Shown here piece after piece: positions 1 through 5,656 of a stretch of 6,670 nucleotides of DNA (its first letter is position 1; each line of letters opens with the position of its first letter). The position numbers and the translations under genes are program-made. Under the pieces are notes generated by a model. That model made no database searches, was not told the origin of the DNA, and saw only the letters and a list, made by a program, of their open reading frames with translations. Source of the DNA: Pseudomonadota bacterium (lineage in GTDB: Bacteria > Myxococcota > Polyangia > Polyangiales > Polyangiaceae). Location: positions 1-6,670 of the forward strand of contig JAEZYO010000376.1 in NCBI GenBank assembly GCA_023419055.1. The letters run 5' to 3'.

Positions 1-335
1 AAGAAGCCGTAGTCCTTGAATGTCACGCGGCAACCTGCCGCCCTGGGATCGGCGCTCTCCGCGAGCTCCATCCAACAACCCTTGCGAGAGCAGGCCTTGC
101 GCACGTGCCCCTCGACCAGCACCGTCTTGCCCGCAAAGCTGTCCGGGGCCTTGAGCACCTCCGCCAGGGGCTTCCGGGCGTCACCCTTGATGGGCGCACC
201 GAAGGGCGTGCCCGCCGGCGCGCGAGCGCTGCTGCTCGCGACGGGCTCGCTGGTGGTGGCTTGAGCGCGCTCTCGGGTCGTGGGAGAGGCCTCACACGCG
301 ACGAGGAGCAGAGAAAAAACGAGCAGGCCTCGCAT
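1..335 (-). CDS. DUF4920-type lipoprotein, N-terminal part (cut by window edge)
   Basis: The minus strand from the ATG at 335-333 stays open to the window edge, giving 111 residues with the stop outside. It begins with a short lipoprotein signal: Met-Arg, a hydrophobic run at residues 4-13, and a lipobox Leu-Val-Ala-Cys with Cys14 as lipidation site. A Ser/Thr/Ala/Pro linker (about 15-44) would tether the domain to a membrane. The domain starts at FGAPI (45-49) and continues through GKTVLVEG (69-76), a Cys82-x4-Cys87-Trp-Met block and TFKDYGF (105-111). I recognise this series as the DUF4920 family, whose biochemical function I do not know. The Cys82/Cys87 pair could bind metal or form a disulfide (inference). 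It lies 56 nt downstream of the beta-barrel gene on the same strand. The start is chosen because the signal peptide begins exactly there. Confidence 0.8.
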   Translation of the reverse strand, partial: MRGLLVFSLLLVACEASPTTRERAQATTSEPVASSSARAPAGTPFGAPIKGDARKPLAEVLKAPDSFAGKTVLVEGHVRKACSRKGCWMELAESADPRAAGCRVTFKDYGF

Positions 336-343
336 GGTCGCCC

Positions 344-370
344 AGTATAGCCCGCAGGAGCTCGAAGCAA
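344..370 (-). promoter_or_regulatory. Possible sigma70-like promoter for the DUF4920 lipoprotein
   Basis: On the minus strand, TATACT (349-344) lies 8 nt before the ATG at 335. A TTGCTT (370-365) sits upstream with a 15-nt spacer, shorter than the usual 16-18. If used, transcription would begin almost at the start codon, giving a leaderless or near-leaderless message. This is a motif match only; the gene could equally be read through from the upstream barrel gene. Confidence 0.22.
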
Positions 371-391
371 CCCGAGTACGCTCGCTCTTGC

Positions 392-1717
392 TTACTTCCC
401 GAGGCGGTAGAGGATGCCCAGGCGCCCCGAAATGTAAGTGTCGGTCGCGCCGCCGGCGACGACGGGGTTGTCGTCCGGGATGGCATTGAAGTCGAACCCG
501 TACCTCAGCCAGTCGAACCCGGCGATCACGTCGAGCGAAGGCATGAGCGAGTAGCCGACCTCGGCACCGGCATCGAGACCGGACCCCGTCGCGCCGGGGA
601 ACCAGACTCCCTCGAGATCGAGCTCACCCATCGAGAGCAGGAAGCGCGGGGCCACGTGGAAGCCGAGCAAGAGCTCGCCGAAACGGAATCGCCCGTCGAT
701 ACCCGGACGGATGAAGCCGTAGTCGACGTCGGGGACCAGCGGGTTCGTCTCGTCACCCGACAGGGTGAACTTGTGCTTGCCGTACTCCGCGAAGATCCCG
801 AGCTCGTGAACGCCGAGCGGGATACGACCCCGCAAGCCGACCCGAAACTCCTGCATGCTGGTCTCGAGCTCGAGCTCGTCGTCCGTGTTCTCGGCGTAGA
901 TCGAGCGCGTGGCGAAGCCCTGCTCGAAATGTCCCTGCAGGCCGATGTGGGCGAGGACGCCGTCGCCACCGAACGCCATTGGATAGAAGCGCAGGTCGGC
1001 GAAGATGGCGGGACCCAGCGGGAGCTCGTAGCTGTAGAGCGGGTCGATCCCGCGGCCCGGCAAGACCTCGGCGAGCGAGTCCGTGTATTCGAAGTTGCGG
1101 TTGTAAGCGCGGAGGCCGACGCTGAGCTCGAGCGGCGAAGGCTTTCCAGGCGAGTCGTCGCTAGGAGCCTCTTCAGCCGGTGCTTCTTCTTCTGCCGGCT
1201 CCTCCGCTTCCTCCGACGCGCCTTCTTCAGTGGCCTCTTCGGGCTCTGCTTCCGCTGCCTTGGCCATCGAGAGCGGGTCGGCGATCGAGGTGCCGAGGTC
1301 CTTCTGGATCGCCTTCTTGAGCTTTGGCGCGCTGCCGCCCTTCAAGTCCAGATCGCCGAGGTTCGTGCCGTCCTCCGCGTTGTGGACCGTGATCGTCAGG
1401 TTGAAGTTCTTGGAGACCTTCCCGGTGACGACCGCGTCGACCCCGAGGTCCTTCGCCACGCCCTGATAGGCGGAGTCGCTCTTCCCGCCGCCGATGTCGG
1501 CGTCGACCACGTCGTAGTTGCTGTCCTTCAGCACGCCGACGACCCAGCCGCGCACCTGCTCGTTCTTCGGTCCCTCGAACGAGCCAACCGCGACCTTCTT
1601 CTGACCTTGAGACTCGGCGCTCGAGTCGGAAGGGGCCGCGGAGGCGTGCGTCGCGCCAAGGAGCGCGAGAGGAACGGACAAAACGAGGGCGTTGAGCGTT
1701 CGCAGCGTGATTCGCAT
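392..1717 (-). CDS. Secreted protein: periplasmic alpha/beta domain, acidic linker, outer-membrane beta-barrel
   Basis: This 441-residue protein has a Sec signal peptide at 1-27 (basic MRITLR, hydrophobic core, cleavage near AxA before residue 28). Residues 40-145 look like a small alpha/beta domain: KKVAVGSF, then a helix, YDVVDAD (68-74), and LGVDAVVTGKV (91-101). This pattern resembles the TolB-N/CsgG/FlgO type of periplasmic domain (by eye, moderate confidence). A Glu/Ala-rich acidic linker covers about 155-190. From 195 to 441 the sequence alternates amphipathic strands (LELSVGLRAY, AIFADLRFYP, GIFAEYGKHKF, AEVGYSL) separated by Gly/Asp-rich turns and ends in a strand, ISGRLGILYRL. That is typical of outer-membrane beta-barrels, although the last residue is Lys rather than aromatic. 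The gene follows the Gly-rich lipoprotein after 39 nt and may be co-transcribed with it. No good Shine-Dalgarno is visible before the ATG. I do not recognise a named family for the whole protein. Confidence 0.85.
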   Translation of the reverse strand: MRITLRTLNALVLSVPLALLGATHASAAPSDSSAESQGQKKVAVGSFEGPKNEQVRGWVVGVLKDSNYDVVDADIGGGKSDSAYQGVAKDLGVDAVVTGKVSKNFNLTITVHNAEDGTNLGDLDLKGGSAPKLKKAIQKDLGTSIADPLSMAKAAEAEPEEATEEGASEEAEEPAEEEAPAEEAPSDDSPGKPSPLELSVGLRAYNRNFEYTDSLAEVLPGRGIDPLYSYELPLGPAIFADLRFYPMAFGGDGVLAHIGLQGHFEQGFATRSIYAENTDDELELETSMQEFRVGLRGRIPLGVHELGIFAEYGKHKFTLSGDETNPLVPDVDYGFIRPGIDGRFRFGELLLGFHVAPRFLLSMGELDLEGVWFPGATGSGLDAGAEVGYSLMPSLDVIAGFDWLRYGFDFNAIPDDNPVVAGGATDTYISGRLGILYRLGK

Positions 1718-1756
1718 CTTGGCCGTGATTCTAGGAGGAATCTTCCGCTGAGCGGA

Positions 1757-2533
1757 TCAGGTTCCGGTGCCGCCCGAGCCGCCGCTGGCTCCGCCCGACC
1801 CGCCGGCTCCGCCAGCAGTGCCGTCAGAACCACCGGACCCGCCGCTGGCTCCGCCCGAGCCGCCGCTGGCTCCGCCGGTGCCTGCGGTGCCACCCGAGCC
1901 CAGGCCTCCGCCGGTGCCCGCCGTACCGCCCGCGCCCGATCCGGCCGAGCCGCCGGCTCCGCCAGCGCTCATGCCTCCGCCGCCGCCAGCGCCGCCCGCC
2001 GCGCTCGTGCCACCCGAGCCGGCCGGGGGTTCCTTACCTGCCATGCAGTAAACCCAGCGGGTGATGCACGCGATGTCCGCCTGAGGGTCGTCCTTGAACT
2101 TGAAGGGTGCGACCGGCATCTTGACGCCGCAGGAGTGCGTCCCGAGGAGCTTCTCCAGCATCACGCTCTTCGACGGGTCCGCGCTGTCGACTCGCTTCTC
2201 CGTCAAGTCGCAGTTCGCCGCCGACCCGTCGAGAATCTCGGTGTCGCGCATGGTCCACGCGGGCTGATCGAGCAAGCGCTCCTCGACGCCGGGAGACTCC
2301 AAGTCAAGCGCGCCTGCGCGGGGTTCGGCCTTGCCGTGACAGCCGGCGGTGAGGCACGCCTCCTTCAGGGTGGCCTGAACGTCGCACTGGGCGCAGCTGC
2401 CCGCTGATTCGTCGAAGCGTTCGGGATCACCCTCGAGATCCGCACCCGAAGGGCAACCCGTGAGGAGTGCGCTCGACGTCGCGAGCAGGAGGAAACCGAG
2501 AGAAACCGAGAATGAAGTTTTCAAGACGTGCAT
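1757..2533 (-). CDS. Lipoprotein with CX4CH haem-c-like domain and Gly-rich C-terminal tail
   Basis: A 258-residue predicted lipoprotein. I chose ATG 2533-2531; a TTG one codon upstream is also open, with a stop directly before it. The signal has a hydrophobic core (about 10-23) and a lipobox Leu-Thr-Gly-Cys with Cys27. The globular part contains Cys47-x2-Cys50-Asp, then Cys60-x4-Cys65-His66, an LDLESPG block, a DSADPSKSVMLEKL block (117-130), Met139-Pro140, and a final helix ending ITRWVYC. This resembles the cytochrome-c-like 'GCH...MP...I..W(I/V)' lipoproteins common in myxobacteria and planctomycetes. His66 and Met139 would be the axial ligands if haem is bound. The spacing differs from canonical CXXCH, so haem attachment is uncertain and the eight mature cysteines after Cys27 could instead form disulfides. 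Residues 172-258 are almost entirely Gly, Ser, Ala and Thr, probably a flexible surface tail. It is first in a minus-strand set with the barrel gene. Confidence 0.82.
   Translation of the reverse strand: MHVLKTSFSVSLGFLLLATSSALLTGCPSGADLEGDPERFDESAGSCAQCDVQATLKEACLTAGCHGKAEPRAGALDLESPGVEERLLDQPAWTMRDTEILDGSAANCDLTEKRVDSADPSKSVMLEKLLGTHSCGVKMPVAPFKFKDDPQADIACITRWVYCMAGKEPPAGSGGTSAAGGAGGGGGMSAGGAGGSAGSGAGGTAGTGGGLGSGGTAGTGGASGGSGGASGGSGGSDGTAGGAGGSGGASGGSGGTGT
1760..2020 (-). repeat. Low-complexity Gly/Ser/Ala/Thr-coding imperfect repeat
   Basis: This is the 3' third of the Gly-rich lipoprotein gene. The plus strand shows repeated units such as gccgctggctccgcccga at 1781-1798 and again at 1841-1858, with a shorter copy (15 nt) at 1862-1876. 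The last two are 21 nt apart, equal to seven residues. All units keep the reading frame, giving GGASGGS-like repeats. Such tracts are prone to length change by slippage, so the tail length may vary between strains. Confidence 0.75.
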
Positions 2534-2690
2534 CAATCACTCACGCTCGTCGTATCGAGATTGAGTCCGCGGCAGCGCGTACCGTAACATCAGAATGCCT
2601 GCTCAAGTCCAGCCTGAAATGCGGACAACTCGTACAACCATCTGTGTGCCCATCGAGGGCAATTTTGATTCAACTAAATGATGTGGACCA
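2534..2690. promoter_or_regulatory. Divergent intergenic region, AT-richer than flanks
   Basis: About 157 nt separate the minus-strand lipoprotein start from the plus-strand thioesterase start, so promoters for both should lie here. The stretch 2581-2700 is 55 G+C of 120 (46%), far below the neighbouring genes. A weak plus-strand sigma70-like pair is TTGAGT (2561-2566) and TAACAT (2585-2590) with an 18-nt spacer, each matching consensus at four of six positions. An A/T-rich patch at 2661-2682 is another candidate element. I found no clear promoter toward the lipoprotein and no obvious operator palindrome. Confidence 0.4.
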
Positions 2691-3152
2691 ATGTTCCTAT
2701 TCGAACGTGACCTTCTCAAACAGTGCCCAGTGCCATTCGCACGTCCGCGCAGTATCAAGTTTCAAGATGTCGACGCTGCAGGCGTAATTTTCTATCCACG
2801 CCTGCTCGAGTATTTCAACGACGCGTATCTCGACTTCTTGGCTCATGTCGGACAGCCGCTGCACGAGACCCTGGGCCGAGCGCCGTGGATCTCGCCCGTG
2901 AGGCATGCGGAGGCGGATTTCCTGCGTCCATTGCGGTTCGGTGACCGGGTCGAGGTGGGCATCGTAGCAGCGCGGGTCGAGCCCGAGGGTGAACCCGACG
3001 AGGTCACGCTCGGCTTTCGCATCGTGAAGCCTGGCACGCTCGAGGTCACGACGCTGGGGCAAGTCGTTCACACCTTCGTCGATCACCGATCGTTTCGGCG
3101 TACGCCGATCCCCGAGCCTCTGCTCTCTGCGTTTCGCGCGCTCGGTCCGTGA
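2691..3152 (+). CDS. Hotdog-fold acyl-CoA thioesterase (4HBT family), candidate DHNA-CoA hydrolase
   Basis: A 153-residue protein of the 4-hydroxybenzoyl-CoA thioesterase family. The signature is residues 21-50: SIKFQDVDAAGVIFYPR followed by the long hotdog helix LLEYFNDAYLDFL. Asp28 in D-V-D-A-A-G matches the catalytic Asp of the family. Later strands include DFLRPLRFGDRVEVG (76-90) and the C-terminal TLGQVVHTFVDH (121-132). The DxDAAGV(I/V) form also occurs in cyanobacterial 1,4-dihydroxy-2-naphthoyl-CoA thioesterases, which free DHNA for MenA. Its place 28 nt from menE, convergent, supports that role in menaquinone synthesis, but 4HBT proteins act on many acyl-CoAs. ATG 2691 is the first start after an in-frame stop. 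A GTG at 2730 (codon 14) would give a 140-residue protein beginning MPFARPR, closer to the usual family N-terminus. Neither has a strong ribosome-binding site. Codon third positions are less GC-rich in the first half than in the men genes. Confidence 0.85.
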   Translation: MFLFERDLLKQCPVPFARPRSIKFQDVDAAGVIFYPRLLEYFNDAYLDFLAHVGQPLHETLGRAPWISPVRHAEADFLRPLRFGDRVEVGIVAARVEPEGEPDEVTLGFRIVKPGTLEVTTLGQVVHTFVDHRSFRRTPIPEPLLSAFRALGP

Positions 3153-3156
3153 CTGG

Positions 3157-3173
3157 GGCGACGCCGTGTCGCC
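3157..3173. terminator. Hairpin between convergent genes, possible bidirectional terminator
   Basis: Just after the thioesterase stop is a perfect 6-bp inverted repeat, GGCGAC (3157-3162) and GTCGCC (3168-3173), with a 5-nt loop. It occupies the 28-nt gap before the menE stop at 3181. There is no T-tract on either side, so it is not a textbook intrinsic terminator. The position between convergent stops is what suggests a role. Confidence 0.35.
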
Positions 3174-3180
3174 GAGCGAT

Positions 3181-4623
3181 TCACCCCGAGGTGTTGAGCT
3201 TCGGGCTCACGAGTGGGCACAGCCGTCCGGCTGCCATCCCTCGTGTGTCGTTTCGATCCAGTTTCCCGCCCTGTGTCTCGCTCAGGGCCTCGAGGCTCGC
3301 GATTAGACGCGGGCGCTCGTGGGGCGCGAGGCGCGCCGCGCAGTGGCGTGCCAACGCGTCCGTGTCGACAGGGGCGCGCGAGACCACGGCCGCAGCCACG
3401 ACGTGGCCGAAGCTCGGGTCCGGCTCTCCGAAGGCGCAGGCGGCACCGATGCCCGGGAACGCGAGCAGCACGGCTTCCACGGCGAGAGGATCGACCTTCT
3501 CTCCACCCGTGACGATCACGTCGTCCGCGCGCCCCAGGACGACGAGTTCACCCCCTTGGGTGAGGTAGCCGCGATCGCTCGTGCGAAAGTAGCCGTCTTC
3601 GGTCAGAGGTGTCGGTTCGTCCCAGTAGCGGCTGAGGAGGGACGGGCCTGAGAACTCGAGGCGCTCGGCGTCGCTCGAGCGGAGCTTCACTCCTGAGAGC
3701 GGGCGCCCCGAGCTCGGGACCGGCGAGCTGAACTCGGGCGCACGAAAGCGCTCCGCGTAGGGGCGCGCCGCGATCTGCGAGCAGCCTTCCGTGAGCCCGT
3801 AGCTCGGAAGGACGGGCACCCTCGAGTGGTACGCCTTCTCGAGCTGGCGCAGGTTAGTGCCAGCGCCGCCTAGGAGGAGCGCGCGCAACGATGGTGGTGG
3901 CTCGAATCCGGCGTCGAGCAAGTCTTCGAGCAGGGTCGGCACCAGCGAGACGAAGCTGGCTCGCGAGGTGCGGATGGCGCCTTCGAGCTCGGTCATGCGC
4001 GCGCGGAGGGGGCCCCCGCCCTCGAACAAGACGACGGCGCGCCTCGAATAGAGCGATCTCGTGAGGATCGAAAGGCCGCCCACGTGAGCCGGCGAGAGGC
4101 AGAGTAGCCAGCGATCGTCATCGAGAACGCCGGTGTTCGCGTAGTGCGCGGCCGCAGAGGCGAGCAGAGCGCCTTCGCTCAGGACCGCGAGCTTCGGTCG
4201 CCCGCTGGTGCCCGAGGTCGCGACGATGGCGAAGGCGCGTGCGGGTGAGAGCGCTTGCGTCGCCGCGAATCGACGCTCGAGGGCGGGCCGAGCGCGAGCG
4301 TAGCTCGCGTGGTCGACTTCCAGTGCGCCCGCGCGCTCGGTAAGGCTCGCGCGGACGGCGACGTTCGTGCGCTCGTTGAGGAGCAAGAGCGGTCGTCCGA
4401 GCGCAGCGAGCGCCCAAAAGAGCTCGATGGTAGGAAGGTCGACGCTCATGAGCAGCGCGACCGGTTGGTCCGCGTTGGGCTCGACGCCCTGTTCGCCGAG
4501 CCACGCCGCAGCGCGTTCGACGCGCGCCGAGAGCGTGGCGTAGGTGATCTCGCCCTCGCGACTCACGACCGCGACCCGGTTCGGATCGTCGCGGCCCGCT
4601 TCGGCGAGAGAGAGGCGCTTCAA
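3181..4623 (-). CDS. menE: o-Succinylbenzoate-CoA ligase (MenE)
   Basis: A 480-residue ANL-superfamily adenylate-forming enzyme that converts o-succinylbenzoate, ATP and CoA to OSB-CoA in the cytoplasm, the step after MenC. Motifs occur in order: P-loop-like IVATSGTSGRPKLA (133-146), SPAHVGGLSIL (177-187), PSYGLTEG (273-280), YFRTSDRGYL (345-354), the hinge GRADDVIVTGGEKVDP (364-379), and the C-terminal catalytic Lys454 in GGKLDRND. Length is normal for MenE. Substrate assignment rests mainly on linkage to menC and menA, because ANL enzymes look alike. The start is TTG at 4623-4621, overlapping the menC stop by 4 nt (TTGA), with GGAG (4633-4630) 6 nt upstream, so translation is probably coupled to menC. 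The usual T-G-D of the A7 motif reads T-S-D here; the ribose-binding Asp350 is kept. Confidence 0.92.
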   Translation of the reverse strand: MKRLSLAEAGRDDPNRVAVVSREGEITYATLSARVERAAAWLGEQGVEPNADQPVALLMSVDLPTIELFWALAALGRPLLLLNERTNVAVRASLTERAGALEVDHASYARARPALERRFAATQALSPARAFAIVATSGTSGRPKLAVLSEGALLASAAAHYANTGVLDDDRWLLCLSPAHVGGLSILTRSLYSRRAVVLFEGGGPLRARMTELEGAIRTSRASFVSLVPTLLEDLLDAGFEPPPSLRALLLGGAGTNLRQLEKAYHSRVPVLPSYGLTEGCSQIAARPYAERFRAPEFSSPVPSSGRPLSGVKLRSSDAERLEFSGPSLLSRYWDEPTPLTEDGYFRTSDRGYLTQGGELVVLGRADDVIVTGGEKVDPLAVEAVLLAFPGIGAACAFGEPDPSFGHVVAAAVVSRAPVDTDALARHCAARLAPHERPRLIASLEALSETQGGKLDRNDTRGMAAGRLCPLVSPKLNTSG

Positions 4624-5654
4624 GCGTCGCTCCGCGTCAAGATCCCGAAGCCGCGTTCATTCCAGGGCTCGATGAGCGGGCCTCGTAGCCGCTCCGGCAC
4701 TCCATCGGGCCAGGCCGCGAGCACCGCGTGCCCCCCGAGGCCGTCCGCCGGTCTCCCTGGTCCGAGCGCGAGCGAAAGCGCACGCGCCGCGGCCATGGCG
4801 AGCGGCCCGTCGAAGCAATGCGAGATCACGAGCTTCGAGGAGGCGGGGGCGGCTCGGGCGATCTCGAGACAGCGCGCGAGGCCCAGCACCATGGGCTTGA
4901 GCACGAGCACCGAAGCTTCGGCCTTCGAGACGTCGAGGTCGGGATCTTGGAGCGACTCATCGAGCGCTAAGGAGACCTCTACCGAGCTCGAAGTCGCACC
5001 CTCGAACGGTTCCTCGAGAAACTCGATGGGCGAGTCTCGGAGACTTCGAGAGAGGGAGCGAGCCTCGTCCGGCGAGAGGGTCTGGTTCGCGTCCAAGCGC
5101 AAGCGCGTGCCGGGAAACGCTCGCTCGACGGCCCGCGTGCGCTCGACGATGCGCTCCACCGGCTCGCGCCCGATCTTGAGCTTCAACGTTCGGAAGCCGA
5201 GCTCGATCGCACGCCGAGCTCCGTCGAGCGCCTCCGCGAGCGTTTGCTGATCCACCAGGGCGGCTGCCTCGAGCGCAACGACGGGCGTGGTTCGCCCGAG
5301 CTCGAGAGCGAGGACCTGCCACGCCGGGACCTCGAGCCGTAGGGCCTCGAGCTCCAGCAGGGAGCTCTCGAGCGCGTGGCGGGCAGCCGTGAAGCGCGGC
5401 GGGAGCAGGTGGCCCGCGGCTCGAAAGTCGCGCGGCAGCGCCTTGGCGTCGAGAGACGAAAGGGCGTCTCGGCAGGCGTCGAGGTGCTCTTCGGTTCGTC
5501 CGGAGAGAGGCGCGGCTTCTCCGCGCCCGGCGCGCCCCTCCGCGTCGCGGAGCTCGATGAGGAGGCCCTCGCGCTCACGAAATCGGCCGCGCGCGTTGCC
5601 CGTGGGCGCGGCCCACTCGACGCGATACGGGCGCACCGTGAGCGATTGGATCAT
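4620..5654 (-). CDS. menC: o-Succinylbenzoate synthase (MenC)
   Basis: A 344-residue enolase-superfamily enzyme that dehydrates SHCHC to o-succinylbenzoate. The N-terminal capping domain (about 1-115) has the family's GRGEAAPLSGRTEE block (43-56). The barrel domain carries the catalytic set: Lys158-x-Lys160 in TLKLKIG, metal ligands Asp188 (LDAN), Glu214 (LEEP) and Asp232 (LDES), and Lys253 (VLKP). The C-terminal SHCFDGPLAMAAA (278-290) is also typical. Spacing and length fit MenC. The related Ala-Glu epimerases and N-acylamino-acid racemases share this fold, but the position between menA and menE makes the OSB synthase role by far the most likely. The ATG lies 2 nt after the menA stop with no strong separate ribosome-binding site, and the 3' end overlaps menE by 4 nt, so it is an internal operon gene. 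Confidence 0.94.
   Translation of the reverse strand: MIQSLTVRPYRVEWAAPTGNARGRFREREGLLIELRDAEGRAGRGEAAPLSGRTEEHLDACRDALSSLDAKALPRDFRAAGHLLPPRFTAARHALESSLLELEALRLEVPAWQVLALELGRTTPVVALEAAALVDQQTLAEALDGARRAIELGFRTLKLKIGREPVERIVERTRAVERAFPGTRLRLDANQTLSPDEARSLSRSLRDSPIEFLEEPFEGATSSSVEVSLALDESLQDPDLDVSKAEASVLVLKPMVLGLARCLEIARAAPASSKLVISHCFDGPLAMAAARALSLALGPGRPADGLGGHAVLAAWPDGVPERLRGPLIEPWNERGFGILTRSDA
4630..4633 (-). promoter_or_regulatory. Shine-Dalgarno for menE (supports the TTG start)
   Basis: GGAG on the minus strand ends 6 nt before the TTG at 4623 and lies inside the last codons of menC. Together with the 4-nt overlap it favours the TTG start for menE. Confidence 0.5.
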
Positions 5655-5656
5655 CT

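Noticed and set aside
1727..1742. A short inverted repeat gattc/gaatc and an aggagga on the plus strand in the gap before the barrel gene
   Set aside because: The stem is only 5 bp, and the Shine-Dalgarno-like string is on the wrong strand for the real gene. No plausible gene follows it.
1760..2020. Tandem repeats considered as a CRISPR array or mobile-element end
   Set aside because: The units are in frame, imperfect, without unique spacers, and encode a Gly-rich tail.
1767..2051. A Pro-rich plus-strand open frame
   Set aside because: It is the complement of the Gly-rich repeat tract (Gly codons read as Pro on the other strand), so the composition is an artefact.
656..2407. A 583-codon open frame on the plus strand, antisense to the barrel and lipoprotein genes
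   Set aside because: It is rich in Arg, Ala and Val with no domain, and mirrors the codon bias of two well-supported minus-strand genes with signal peptides. High GC removes stop codons in that frame.
4255..5250. A 331-codon open frame on the plus strand across menE and menC
   Set aside because: It is antisense to two enzymes with complete catalytic motifs and has low-complexity Arg/Ser composition, so it is a shadow.
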